Below, one piece after another: positions 36,101-46,630 of a stretch of 64,000 nt of DNA. Below the pieces are notes generated by a model, which worked only from the letters and a program-made list of their open reading frames with translations, did no database searches and was not told the origin of the DNA. The translations under genes and the position numbers were made by a program. The stretch covers positions 8,130,501 to 8,194,500 of the forward strand of contig JAHQIY010000004.1 in the NCBI GenBank assembly GCA_019054805.1, in the 5' to 3' direction. Source of the DNA: Brachionus manjavacas. Taxonomy: Eukaryota > Rotifera > Eurotatoria > Ploima > Brachionidae. Within the stretch, counting starts at the first letter, position 1. Each line of letters opens with the position of its first letter.

Positions 36101-36119
36101 AAGCTCTTAAGTCCTTCAA

Positions 36120-36400
36120 TGAGGCTTCGGCGTAATGGTAGCTCACCAAGTCAGGCTAGTATATAAAATTTTGGTCTGAATGATACTCATTGATGAAGTG
36201 AGGCAATGTCCTGCTCAGACATTCATCTTGGTAAACGATCTGATTAATTGTATTGCCTTTTTCAACGCTCTGATGACTCTGAGATTCCTTTCGCAGACAC
36301 GGCAACCCAAGCTAAAAGTTTTTTCTCCAACTTGTACTTTTTATTATCTTTAACACAAGCTGACGTCGGCTGCTTGTTGACGGAGTAATAATTGACTTTT
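36120..36400 (+). pseudogene. Probable decayed reverse-transcriptase fragment (LINE)
   Basis: A GC-richer island reads, with frame changes, ILVNDLINC and then PFADTATQAKSFFSNLYFLL. This resembles the IxINDL...FADDT region of LINE RTs with the second Asp lost. Several stops interrupt it. No tail or 5' part is attached. Confidence 0.4.
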
Positions 36401-36940
36401 CCATTTATGGTTTATGTATTTTAATCTCTTTTTTTATAAATTTAACCCATTATTAATGTATTGTTTTAAAATAAAAGGACTAAAAAAAGTTTATAATTAC
36501 TTACACAATTAAATTTAAAATCTGTTCTTCTTTCAGCTAAAGAAAAAATGTCAACAATGACTACAAGATTAATATCCTCATTTTCTTCTCTTTCAATATC
36601 TAAAATTGCCAAACCTCAAACTAGGTCTTGTATACTGAATTTCTTTACCACGTTTCTTTTTTCTTAAAATATTAAAAATTTCTTTCTGAAGATGCTGAGG
36701 AAATTGGTATTTTTAAATATATAATAAAAAGGCTGAATTATATAATGAAGCAAGTTTTTTAAGTTATTGGTTTGAACAATAAAATGGGTTTAAAAAACAA
36801 TTATTGTGTTTAATAGAATTAAAATCTGTTTTTTTAAAAAACTTTGCAAAGCTTGAATTTTCTTAAGATAAACATCAAGATTTGTTTCAAAATTATTTCA
36901 TCAAATTTAAAAGAATTTCACAAAATTAACCCATTTGCAT

Positions 36941-36970
36941 GTGATATAGCGACATTTTTGTCGATATCAC
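36941..36970. repeat. Short hairpin
   Basis: GTGATATAGCGACA and TGTCGATATCAC pair around TTTT with one bulge. Its isolated place suggests a repeat relic more than a regulatory structure. Confidence 0.4.
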
Positions 36971-37123
36971 TGGAAAGCTGATTAACTTAACATTGAGTTA
37001 ACAAAGAGCATAAATAGCTGCTCCAATTCTCTAATGAGGAGATCGGATAGACGGGCCGAAGGGCACTAATGTAAACATTTCATCAAAATACTTAATTAAT
37101 TTTTGAACTAAATTTCGAATTCA

Positions 37124-37299
37124 TTAGTCCGACTTATTCCTTGACCGAAAGGAAAGACTAAATTCTGTTCCAAACAGCCATAGCTGGTTCCCTGATCCAA
37201 ATTTTTCTTCTAAAAAAATATTAAATCAATTCATTAAAAACTCTCTCAAACTAGGCTTTATAATCACAATCCTGGACCAATTGATAGCTCGCCGTACCT
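37124..37299 (+). other. Open stretch with coding-like composition
   Basis: Directly after ATTAG, which could be a 3' splice site, a 58-codon frame reads SDLFLDRKERLNSVPNSHSW and continues to a stop after DQLIARRT. There is no start codon. It may be an exon of an unseen gene or a transposon scrap; no family was recognised. Confidence 0.25.
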
Positions 37300-37339
37300 A
37301 GCCTGTGGCTACGTCATTGATATTTTTCAATACTAAATT

Positions 37340-38929
37340 CAAAAATTAAAGTTATTCATCAATCAACTCATTTTATCTTTGAATAATTATGTTTTTATTA
37401 GCGTAAATTACTATTAAAACATATCTGGGTCCATGTACCTCAAGACACTGAGTCTTTTAATTTTTACAATAGATAAAATATCCGAAAAGTGAAATCAAAA
37501 ATAATAAAATAGCAAAATTCTCTCAATAACTAATGTTTATCTAAATTAATTTAGATCAAAATCTGTGCTTTTCTGTTCATATAAATTTTTAGGAGTTTTA
37601 TTACTAAAAAAATACTTTTTACTTTTATTCAAATTATTATGACATTGATTAATTGAAATAAGAAATAAAAAGAGCAATTAAAACGTTTTTCAAATAAAAG
37701 CTCTTTGAATCTTAATTAATAATTCATTATCACGCAGTCTACCTCTAAAACTCAAACATTTTTTTAAGTTCAATGCAAAAAAGAGTTTTATTACTCCAAG
37801 CCATTCAAAATAAATTTTTAAATAAATGATTTAATAAAATAATTAATAATTAAGAGTGAAAAATAAAATTAAATATGACAGATATTTCTACATGAAAATA
37901 AAAAGTTTAAGCTAAAAAACAATTTTTCATTAAAATCAACATAAAACCAAAATGTATGTTTGACTTGAAAAAACCTTTTTAATAAAGATTAATAAAATAA
38001 TCTAATATTAATGGTATCAAGACATAAAATTAAATATTGGTTTTAAAAATAAAAATTAGTAATAGTTTTAACGCATAATTCTAAAAAAATTTACGCATTA
38101 TTAAATACGCAAATTAAATAGGTGTAGGAGCAAAATTAATTTCTATAAATTTATTAAAGTATAAAAAAAACTCTGAAATAGAATGTAAATTGTTTTAATT
38201 TTGATTTTGAATCAATATAAATTTTGAAATAAAGAAAAATAAATTATTTTATTTTTATTTTCGAAACCAGGGTTCTATCTAAAAAAAATTTTTCTTTTAG
38301 TTATATTCTAGAATTCCGGATTAATGCATGACCGACGATTTCGTTTATTTGACATAAAAATTAAAACCTGATCCGATTGACAAGAGAAGACCAAAATTTA
38401 ACTTTTTATTTGAATACAGTTTATAAAGATGCAAATAATGTTTGTCTTTCGTAAAAATCATTTTCAAGAAAAATTAAACTTTGATAAAAAAAATTAAATG
38501 ACTTGTTTTAGGTTTAATAATTAGAATTTTTTATCAAAAAACCTATATAGGTAAAATATAAATATTTCATTAATTTTTTTTAAATAGAATAAAAAGTAAA
38601 AAAACTAAGCTATTTAAACCCTATTAAAAAAAATTAAATATCTAATCAATATCAATATTTAATTATTTTATCAAATAAATACCTTTTCTTTATAAAAAAA
38701 TTTCTTAAAATATCTTCAAGCTTGTTCTTAAGGGTCTAATTTATTCTTACACATTACTGATTAGCAGAAAAACACCTAAAAACACGATTGAGATTATGAA
38801 AAAATTCAAAGATGCTTAATTTCATTAAATTCTCATAATCGATTGCGTAAGCCGTATAAATTTGAAGAATGGCAAGGAAAAAATATCATTTAAAATATCA
38901 ATCAGCTTTTTTATAGTCTTTTATAGCAT
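37340..38929. other. AT-rich interval, nothing recognised
   Basis: Low-complexity A/T sequence with no coding-like frame. Confidence 0.5.
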
Positions 38930-39140
38930 TAACTTTTTGTTTTGACATTATTTTTCGAGAACAATCGGGCTTCAAAACTAACAGTTGAATCATTTAACGC
39001 TACAAAAAATTTTTTTATTTTGATGTTTCAGAGGCATTCGACAGAGCCTGGCATGACAGTCTTTTTTATAAAATATTTAATAAAATGTCCCAGAATTCTA
39101 AATCTAATTTTACAATCAAATAATTAATGAATCGATAAAA
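38930..39140 (+). pseudogene. LINE reverse-transcriptase fragment
   Basis: One frame reads YFDVSEAFDRAWHDSLFYKI, the RT box containing the first catalytic Asp, followed by FNKMSQNSKSN. Flanking sequence is degraded. It is probably a relic of a CR1/Jockey-like element. Confidence 0.6.
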
Positions 39141-39359
39141 ATAAAAAAATTAATTCTAACAACCTTCTGAGCCAAATCCAACTTTACCCTAACCTTTTAT
39201 TTTAAATTTTTCTTAAGCTTGTAATTTACTCTGACAACTGTGAAGGAGCAACAATGCTACAAATATAAATAAAGGAAGAGGAGTCAGGAAAAGCTACGTT
39301 CTCTATCCGACTCTAATCCTAATTTTGATTGACTATTTAATGAACAAATAACTTTTACA

Positions 39360-39600
39360 TCAAGGGAACGAAGTTTAAGCTGTCTAACACTGTAGTAAGA
39401 GCAACACTAATGTATGGAAGAGAATTTTGAGGTATTTCTGAGGCTGATAAAAAATTCTTAACACCTTTCACAATAAAGCCTAAGGCAGATTTTCGAATAT
39501 ACTGGCCTGACACATTGTCAAATGCTAAAATTTATAAAAACGAGTTCAAAACCAACAAGTCAATGATTTATAAAAGTATTCTTGTATTGATTATTTTGTT
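39360..39600 (+). pseudogene. LINE ORF2 C-terminal fragment
   Basis: GTKFKLSNTVVRATLMYGRE and the following frames (ADKKFLTPF, then IYWPDTLSNAKIYKNE) match the C-terminal region seen at 54616-54882 on the other strand (KLKLDNTVGKPTLMYGSECW). Both therefore belong to one LINE family. Confidence 0.6.
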
Positions 39601-39719
39601 TTGTAACTTGGTATTCCTTATAGTAAAATTAATAAATAAATTATAATAGTGATTTTTAAAACATGAATTTCCTATTAAATTTTTAGTATAATTTACGATT
39701 TTTAAGATAAAATAATATT

Positions 39720-40480
39720 TTTGCTCTGTTAGCAGCTCCTAGAGCTCAAGACACCTAAGCTCAATAAACCCTGATAAGAATCTACCTGTCCAAACGAATC
39801 TATCGAAATAAAGCATAATCGATCTGATTGATTAGTTGCGTTTAAGAAGTTGCTCAAGGCTTTGGTTTCTAGTTTTTTGTAAACAATGTAGGTCCATTTT
39901 TGAGCTCAGTGAGTATTTTTACAGTTAACACACTTAAGTGAGTTATTGCACAGTTGATCGTCGTGTGGACAAGAAAAAATTGAAGAGACTTCGATGCCAT
40001 TTTTTGGAATTTGATCAATCAAACTCTTGAGCTGCAGTACACCTTGAAAATGTTGGATTGAATTCAGACTTCGGTTGGTGGAGTTTTTGGTTTAATGACC
40101 TTGTGAGAAATGGTTCCGAGGTTTTTGAAAATTATCTCAAAATTCATGTACATATCTTTCTCAATACCTCTGATTATTATAGCAAGTTTTTTTTTTTGGT
40201 TGAATTTTAAATTAACTTCTTTTTTTGCTTCGAATGCCATTTCATTTGCGGTTGTCAGATAATATCGTGTTTGTGTGGATTCCGTGAGACATGCGAGTAC
40301 CAGGAAGATTTTTACTTAATTGATAGCAAGTTTTGATCACAAAATATTTTTTTTGGGTGTATGGGTAGAAGGTATAAGTGGTGTAAACAGAGATTTATTA
40401 ATGATTAGTCCAGAGTTATTTCCACGAGTCCAATTTTGAAGTCTTTAACCGTAAATCAAAAGTAATAGTAAAAAGTTTTA
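39720..40480 (-). pseudogene. LINE ORF1 relic with PRE_C2HC-type and zinc-knuckle motifs
   Basis: On the minus strand, broken frames read FEAKKEVNLKFNQKKKLAII, then IRGIEKDMYMNFEIIFKNLG, then a Cys-rich piece SCPHDDQLCNNSLKCVNCKN with a following TH. This order (RGL/RGI strand, C-x2-C knuckle with CVNC) is that of ORF1 proteins of Jockey-type LINEs. Several stops and frame changes are present. Orientation is opposite to the neighbouring elements. Confidence 0.55.
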
Positions 40481-40499
40481 AAAATGAGAAGTTTAATCC

Positions 40500-40965
40500 G
40501 AAGTTCTGAATACCAAGGTTACAAAACGGTGGAGGTTCAGCAGGTATCTGAGAATGAATTTCTTACAAAAGCACTTATATAGGCAATTTTTACATCAACA
40601 TCATGGAATACAATCTTTTACCATCTGTTGAACTCCTATTTGAGCCAGATGATCCTTGGATTTTTCAGCAAGATGGCGCTTCGGCACATACTGCTCACTC
40701 AGTAAGCGACTGGTTCAAAGAAAAAACATTGAGGTTCTGCCATGGTGTTCCAATTCACCAGATCTGAACCCAATCAAGAACTTAAGGTCTTGGGTGTCAA
40801 AATGATAAGCACTAAAGTAACCTCTATTAAACATTTAAAGCAGGTTTTACACAAAGAGTGATTAAAGATTCAGACTGAGTTCGGAAAAAAATTTATTGAA
40901 AAAAGGACAAAAAGAATTTACGCTCGCCAAAGGCGATTACTTCAACTTCAAAAAATTGTAAAAAC
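40500..40965 (+). mobile_element. Tc1/mariner-type transposase relic (C-terminal DDE region)
   Basis: Broken plus-strand frames read NGGGSAGI, then NIMEYNLLPSVELLFEPDDP, WIFQQDGASAHTAHSVSDWF and CSNSPDLNPIKNLRSWVSK. These are the Tc1 boxes GGGS..WG, LLP, FQQDNAPAHTA and SPDLNPIEN. The second catalytic Asp is present in QQDGASAH. The third acidic residue is Lys (PIKN for PIEN). The N-terminal DNA-binding part and first Asp are missing, and frame breaks occur. No inverted repeats were found. A LINE begins immediately downstream, so the relic was probably cut by that insertion. Confidence 0.75.
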
Positions 40966-40984
40966 TCTTGACATTCACAAATAT

Positions 40985-42262
40985 TTGTTCTTCAAGCGCC
41001 ACTACAACCAACAATCCATTAAAGCGACAAATACTCAATCTTTTACCCAGTTGAAATTTTTTTACACAAACGCTTGTTCTTTAAACGGCACTAAAACAGC
41101 AGAGCTTACGCTCAGAACCAACCAAGATAATCCAGATATCATATTCATCACAGAAACATGGTTCGGCGAATGCTCAATCTACTCACTACCTAACTATCAA
41201 GTCTATAAAACTGACAGATCCAGCCATGGAGGTGGTGTAGCTATCTACATACGTAACAATATAAATAGCTCTGACGTAACAATCTCAAGCCTCCATGACA
41301 GCCTCAAATGTACATATTCTGAACAAATTTGGTGTATGATCAAAATTAGATCAAAATCAGAAACAATCGTCGTAGGTTGCATTTACAGGCCTTCCTCCCT
41401 AGCAATAACTACACAAACAACTCATTAATCGACGCCGAAATTCTTAAGTCAATAAGATCAGTAAAATCAGCTTTAAACTCTAAGCACTGTAGCTCAATTC
41501 TCATAACAGGTGACTTTAACTTTCCAGCTATAAAATGGCTCGAGGATGGCTCAGTATCAGTATTGGGTAGCGACGACAGTCCAGCAAATGCGTTTATAGA
41601 CATGCTCAAGACGAATCCTTAACCCAACATGTTTTATTCCCAACTTTCCGCAAAACTGACGGGTCATTAACAAACACCCTTGACTACTTGATAACCGAAT
41701 CTAACAACAGAATCACTTGTCTAACCGATGAAGCCCCGCTCGGGTTGAGTAACCAAGGTCATCTCAGCCTCTCTTTTAGCTTTGAGATTGCAAACAAAGT
41801 TTATGAATCCTTTACTAGTCACAAATATGCTCACAAACTGGGCAAATACGAGGCAATGTCTGCTGAGCTCAACAAGATTAACTGGTCAAATTTATTTCAT
41901 GAAAAAAACATTGAAGAGTGTTACGAATCGTTTATAAAAACATACACTCTAATCTGCGATACTTACATTCCCAAGCTAAAACAGAAAATAACCAAACGTA
42001 AACCGTTGTGGATTACACCTGAACTTTCTAAATTAATTAAAGAAAAAAAAACTTTATGGTATCAACTAAAAGCCTGTGGTGGAAAAAATAGAACCATTCA
42101 GCAAAAATATACCGCAGTTAAACTCGAAATCGAAAAAAAATCGAGAGACTCGATAAGAGCATACAAAAACAGTCTGGCATCCGACAAGGCTAACCCAAAA
42201 AGACTTTACGGCTACGTGAACGAGATACAAAAACTTCAATTACAAACGATCTTGGAACTTCC
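40985..42262 (+). pseudogene. LINE endonuclease (EEP family) and linker region
   Basis: LKFFYTNACSLNGTKTAEL, DIIFITETWF, HGGGVAIYIR, VGCIYRPSS and ILITGDFNFPAIKW are the successive endonuclease boxes. TLDYLITES and LSNQGHLSLSFSF take the place of the last SDH box (here GHLS). Frame changes occur near 41390 and 41620. The linker (42000-42262) is Lys-rich. In a working LINE this domain nicks the target DNA. Confidence 0.8.
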
Positions 42263-42271
42263 CTCACCAAC

Positions 42272-43944
42272 ATGAACGAAATTGCGGGAGCACTCAACAA
42301 TCAATTCAGCTCAGTATTCGTGAACGAAGACAATAACACATTACCATACTTCGCTCCAAGAACATCAGAAAAGCTTTGTAACGTCAATTTCTTAGCCTCA
42401 AAAATAGAAACCATTTTAAGCAAATTAGACGGACACAAATTGATCGGTACAGACGAGGTCCATCCACACGTTCTTAAAAATTGCGCCAAAAGTTGGTCCC
42501 TTCCGCTAAGCCTAATATTTCAACTTTCCTTCAACACAGCTTCACTTCCGAAATACTGGCAAGAAGCAAACGTAGCGCCTTTATTCAAAAAGGGTAAGAA
42601 CACCGATCCTTCAAACTACAGACCAATCTCACTTACGTCAATCACATGTAAAGTAATGGAAAAAATAGTCAAAGCCGACATAATGACTTACTTAGAAAAA
42701 TTTAAATTACTGGCCAAAAAACAACACGGCTTCACGAACAACAAAGCCTGCGTAACGAACCTCTTAGAAACAATGGACCTATGTACCAAAGCCTTGTCAA
42801 AAAACACTTCTCTTGACATTTTATTCTTGGACTTTGCAAAAGCGTTTGATAAAGTTCTTCACAAACGGCTGCTTCTCAAACTATCAAAATACGGAATAAG
42901 TGGACTCCTATTAAGTTGGATCAATGCATTTTTATCAAAAAGACGCCAAAGAGTAGTTTTAGGCGAAAACAGATCAAAATGGCTAGAAGTTAAAAGTGGA
43001 GTACCTCAGGGATCGGTAATTGGCCCAATTTTATTCATCATTTATATAAACGACCTCCCAGACGAATTACAAAACGAATGTAAAATGTATGCTGATGACA
43101 CCAAGCTACTTAGCATAATCGATTCAAAAAGCGTTATTGAAGACATTTCGAGGTTACAAAATGACATAAATACAATATCCAACTGGACCGACACTTGGTT
43201 AATGCCCCTTAACATAGAGAAATGTAAAATCATGCATTGGTAGACATAATCCGAAATTTAATTACTCAATGCACAGATCACAAACAAATAGAATCGGAAT
43301 ATTAAAAACCACTTATGAACGAGACTTGGGTATTTTAATCACTGACGATCTTAAACCTAGTTATCAAGTGAATAGAGCAGTTTCAAAAGCCAACAGTATT
43401 CTAGGCCTTTTAAAAAACACCTTTACTTGCCGCAATGCAGCGCTATGGAAAAGTTATATACCGGGTTTGTCAGACCACACTTAGAGTTCGCTGTCGCTGT
43501 TTGGAATCCATACACCTCAAAAGACATCAAGAAGATCGAAAGGTCCAGCATCGAGCAACCAAAATCCCGCACTCTTACAAAAATCTGGGGTATTTAGAAA
43601 GATGTAACAAGTTTGGGTTTAGGACACTACTAGAAAGAAGAACAAGAGGCGATTTAATTCAAAAATTTAAATTAGAAACAGGACTCGAGACTATCAATTG
43701 GTACATAACTCCTGCACGCTCAAACCCTCGAGGGGGTCATCGGGGATATTTTAAACGTGAAATAGTTCGCTGCTGCAATCAACGACACTTCTTCTTTAAC
43801 AACAGAGTTGCAAACGAGTGGAACAAGCTTCCAGACGAGATAACAAACTCAAATTCAGTAAACGCATTCAAAAACAAGCTGGACGAGCACAAAAACAACT
43901 GCCATAGGGCGTCATCTACTGTTGACGCGCTCCGCATGGCCTAA
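42272..43944 (+). pseudogene. LINE reverse transcriptase and C-terminal domain
   Basis: An intact 323-codon stretch carries all RT boxes: IGTDEVHPHVLKNCA, NYRPISLTSITCKVMEKIV, KQHGFTNNKACVTNLLE, LFLDFAKAFDKVLHKRLL, SGVPQGSVIGPILFIIYIND and KMYADDTKLL. After frame changes near 43240 and 43480, the C-terminal RRTRGDLIQKFKLETGLE motif typical of this LINE group appears, then FFNNRVANEWNKLPDEI. The catalytic YADD is intact. Confidence 0.85.
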
Positions 43945-44204
43945 AACCATGCAGCAGTTTTTATTACTACTACTACTACTACTATATTTTTGGATTGAGA
44001 ATTTGAGGTAGTTTGTTTAGGTTAGAAAGTGAATACAGCTGAGGCTTCACTGCTAAAGATATCAAGTATTCAATTCAGCTGTGTAACTGTAACTTAGTTT
44101 TAGACGTCTTTGAATTGTAATAATGAAAATCATAAGCTAAGCCGAGAAATAAAATACCATAAAGCTAAATATCAAAAAAATATACCATTTATCTAAAAAA
44201 AACC

Positions 44205-44299
44205 TGATCATTTTTTTCTTCCTTTTTTTTATTCAAAAATTTGATCATCGATTTAGTGATCAGTATTGTAAACCAAATCCAGGATCATTAAATTGATCA
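44205..44299. repeat. TGATCA-rich segment
   Basis: TGATCA occurs four times in 95 bp (44205, 44242, 44257, 44294), plus one GGATCATT. A similar cluster lies at 60883-61007. Confidence 0.45.
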
Positions 44300-44449
44300 T
44301 TTTTTGGACAAGACCCGATTTTCTTTAAAAAATGCACAAATTAATAAATAATTAATAAGACCTATTATTCTTAACCCAAATAAAAAATCAAATTTTGAGA
44401 GAGAATTAAACCTTACGTCGGTTTTTTAAAATTCAGTTTTTTTACATTT

Positions 44450-44765
44450 TTTTGATAAGATGAACAAAAAAATGTTAAAAAACTGAATAACTTTTTTTCT
44501 TAAAGTTTAAAATTATTTTTGTGATTTTAAATATAATATAACATTCAAAATTGCATCCATTAATCAAGGTCTGATAAATTTGCAAATTTTTGATATGAAT
44601 TTTATTTCTGTAAACGCCAAGTTTGGGATTTAAAAATCTGCTTTGACTCATCTGCATTTTTTGTTAGAAAAATTAGGTTTTGTCAAATTCAGTACAAAAA
44701 ACAAAAAGAACAGAACAAATAATAAAAAATTGAATAACTTTTTTCTAAGTTATTCAATCACCCAC
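44450..44765. repeat. Fragments of the GGTTTTGTGAA MITE family
   Basis: AAAACTGAATAACTTTTTTT, then AACATTCAAAATTGCATCCA, and a second piece starting GGTTTTGTCAAATTCAGTAC both match parts of the element at 49680-50041. The order suggests two truncated or overlapping copies. No target duplication was found. Confidence 0.5.
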
Positions 44766-44850
44766 GTCACCCATCGCGTTATGCATCATTCTGCATGCAA
44801 ATCGCGACTTGTAGCCTACCCCTTACTACTACTACTACTACTACTAAGAG
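44766..44850 (+). repeat. Retroposon 3'-end relic with (ACT)n tail
   Basis: CATGCAAATCGCGACTTGTA, then GCCTACCCCTT, then (ACT)7 approximately. The last 30 bp resemble the ending at 56300-56343 (CATCGCGATCTTT(ACT)5). Confidence 0.5.
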
Positions 44851-45221
44851 TTTAAATTAGTTTTGCTTTTGAGAAATGGTGTAGCATTCATAATAAAGAA
44901 TTTCATCAAGAAATCACTGTACAGTGGTGTTCCGGATTTAGTAATTTACGATAATTTACGTAAAAAACAGTAAATTTACCGAATTTAACGTAAAATATTG
45001 TAAATTTACGTAAATTTACTTGATTTTACGTAAAATTTGGTAAATTTCGATCATTTTACGTAAATTTATGTAAAAAAAAAAATGTCCAAAAAATTGAAAT
45101 AATTTGGCACTTTTTAAAAAAAAATGAATTTTTGTTATCCTTCAATATTTATATCCAAAATTATGAGAAAAAAATTACCATAATTTACGTAAATTTTGGT
45201 AAAATGTAATCAATTTCATGG

Positions 45222-45754
45222 TAAAAAATAGTAAAAAATGGTAAAAAATGATTATTTAAAATTTTAAATTAATTTGAAAAAAAATTTTTATTAGGTTGGT
45301 TATAATTTTTCAAACACTTAAAGGGTGAAAAATTAATTTTAATTTTCTTTAATTTTTATTATTTTTGTTGAAAGGCAAAGATTTAAGTAGATAGCGCATT
45401 TGGGTATTTGAAATTGTTAAAAGAGAAATACCAGGTCAAAAAGATCAGAGAAAATTCTAAGCTATTTCTAAAGCTCCTTCAAAAAATAAAAAAAAATAAA
45501 AAACTATTAAATAATTTTTAAATCATTAATTTTTGAAGGAGCTTTAGAAATAGCTTAGAATTTTCTCTGATAATTTTGACCTGGTATTTCTCTTTTAACA
45601 ATTTCAAATACCCAAATGCGCTCTCTATGAGATGTTAGCAATTTTAACTTATAATATTTTTTTAACGTAAAAAATTGAAATAAAAATTTTTTTTCAAATT
45701 AATTTAAAATTTTAAATAATCATTTTTTACCATTTTTTACTATTTTTTACCATT
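45222..45754. repeat. Palindromic MITE-like insertion within the foldback arm
   Basis: Both ends read GGTAAAAAATAGTAAAAAAT-type sequence in opposite orientation. Inner arms around 45385-45480 and 45530-45635 are nearly perfect inverted copies (GGAGCTTTAGAAATAGCTTA and its complement). The right outer arm (46660-46680) has the two flanks joined without it, which shows that the palindrome was inserted later. AATT.ATG.GG-like sequence on both sides may be a degraded target duplication. Confidence 0.65.
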
Positions 45755-45807
45755 AAATTGATGAGGTATAGACAATGAAAATATTCAAAAATAAAAATCC
45801 TTTCTGT

Positions 45808-46310
45808 ACTTTTTGTACTTTTTCAAAATATTATTTTATTTGGCCCTGTTCCTTTTTGTACTTTCTTTACTTTTTGTACTTTTTCAAAATATTATTTTAT
45901 TTGGCCCTGTTCCTTTTTGTACTTTCTTTACTTTTTGTACTTTTTCAAAATATTATTTTATTTGGCCCTGTTCCTTTTTGTACTTTCTTTACTTTTTGTA
46001 CTTTTTCAGAATATTATTTTATTTGGCCCTGTTACTTTTTGTACTTTCTGTACTTTTTGTACTTTTTCAGAATATTATTTTATTTGGCCCTGTTCCTTTT
46101 TGTACTTTCTTTACTTTTTGTACTTTTTCAAAATATTATTTTATTTGGCCCTGTTCCTTTTTGTACTTTCTTTACTTTTTGTACTTTTTCAGAATATTAT
46201 TTTATTTGGCCCTGTTACTTTTTGTACTTTCTTTACTTTTTGTACTTTTTCAGAATATTATTTTATTTGGCCCTGTTCCTTTTTGTACTTTCTGTACTTT
46301 TTGTACTTTT
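45808..46310 (+). repeat. 61-bp tandem repeat, eight units, with a three-unit higher order
   Basis: Each unit contains ATTTGGCCCTGTT and TTTGTACTTT. Variants at three sites (CAAAAT or CAGAAT; GTTCC or GTTAC; CTTTAC or CTGTAC) show that units 3-5 and 6-8 have nearly the same order of variants, so a block of about 183 bp was duplicated. The unit has no stop in the plus frames and 61 is 1 mod 3, so all three frames stay open. Confidence 0.85.
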
Positions 46311-46377
46311 GGTTCTTAATGGTAATAAAAAAACCTTTTATTAATATTTAACTAATATTTTTCTTACCTTCAGCATA

Positions 46378-46412
46378 CCCGAATCCCTAAACCAGGGCTC
46401 CCCCCCGGACCC
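46378..46412 (+). repeat. GC-rich inverted-repeat partner (left)
   Basis: CCCTAAACCAGGGCTCC, then CCCCCGGACC, is an inverted, slightly diverged copy of 47565-47598 (GGTCCGGGCGGAGTCCTGG, then TTTAGAGACTCG). Both stand out from AT-rich surroundings, about 1.2 kb apart, and may be ends of another element overlapping the foldback loop. Confidence 0.5.
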
Positions 46413-46448
46413 CGTTTAAGTTTTAATAAAATTATTAAAATTATCATT

Positions 46449-46630
46449 AATCACAGAAACAGGGCCAAATAAAATAATATTCTGAAAAAGTACAAAAAGT
46501 ACAGAAAGTACAAAAAGTAACAGGGCCAAATAAAATAATATTCTGAAAAAGTACAAAAAGTAAAGAAAGTACAAAAAGGAACAGGGCCAAATAAAATAAT
46601 ATTTTGAAAAAGTACAAAAAGTAAAGAAAG
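46449..46630 (-). repeat. Inverted copies (three) of the 61-bp unit
   Basis: AACAGGGCCAAATAAAATAA occurs three times at about 61-bp spacing. The order of unit variants corresponds to units 3-5 of the forward array, so this arm looks like the unexpanded partner. Confidence 0.8.

Larger units (their letters stand above)
40966..43984 (+). mobile_element. CR1/L2-like LINE, ORF2 nearly complete but frameshifted, with (ACT)n tail
   Basis: The element contains an EEP endonuclease and a full RT with C-terminal region in five successive frame segments, ending with a stop at 43942-43944. A short 3' region follows (CCATGCAGCAGTTTTTATT), then the tail (ACT)n at 43967-43984. GC content is distinctly higher than the flanks, as in other LINE copies here. 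ORF1 is not present next to it. It interrupts or abuts the Tc1 relic at its 5' side. The few frame breaks and long open segments suggest a fairly young copy compared with the one at 18-22 kb. Confidence 0.85.

Noticed and set aside
36548-36664. 38-codon frame beginning MSTMTTRLISSFSSLS after a TTTCAG
   Set aside because: Short, Ser/Phe-rich, with no partner exon; could be chance.
42301-43233. Minus-strand frames opposite the LINE RT
   Set aside because: Shadows of the RT frame on the plus strand.
45775-46351. Three overlapping long plus-strand frames (144-189 codons) with membrane-like composition
   Set aside because: All are the three frames of one 61-bp tandem repeat without stops; no independent coding evidence.
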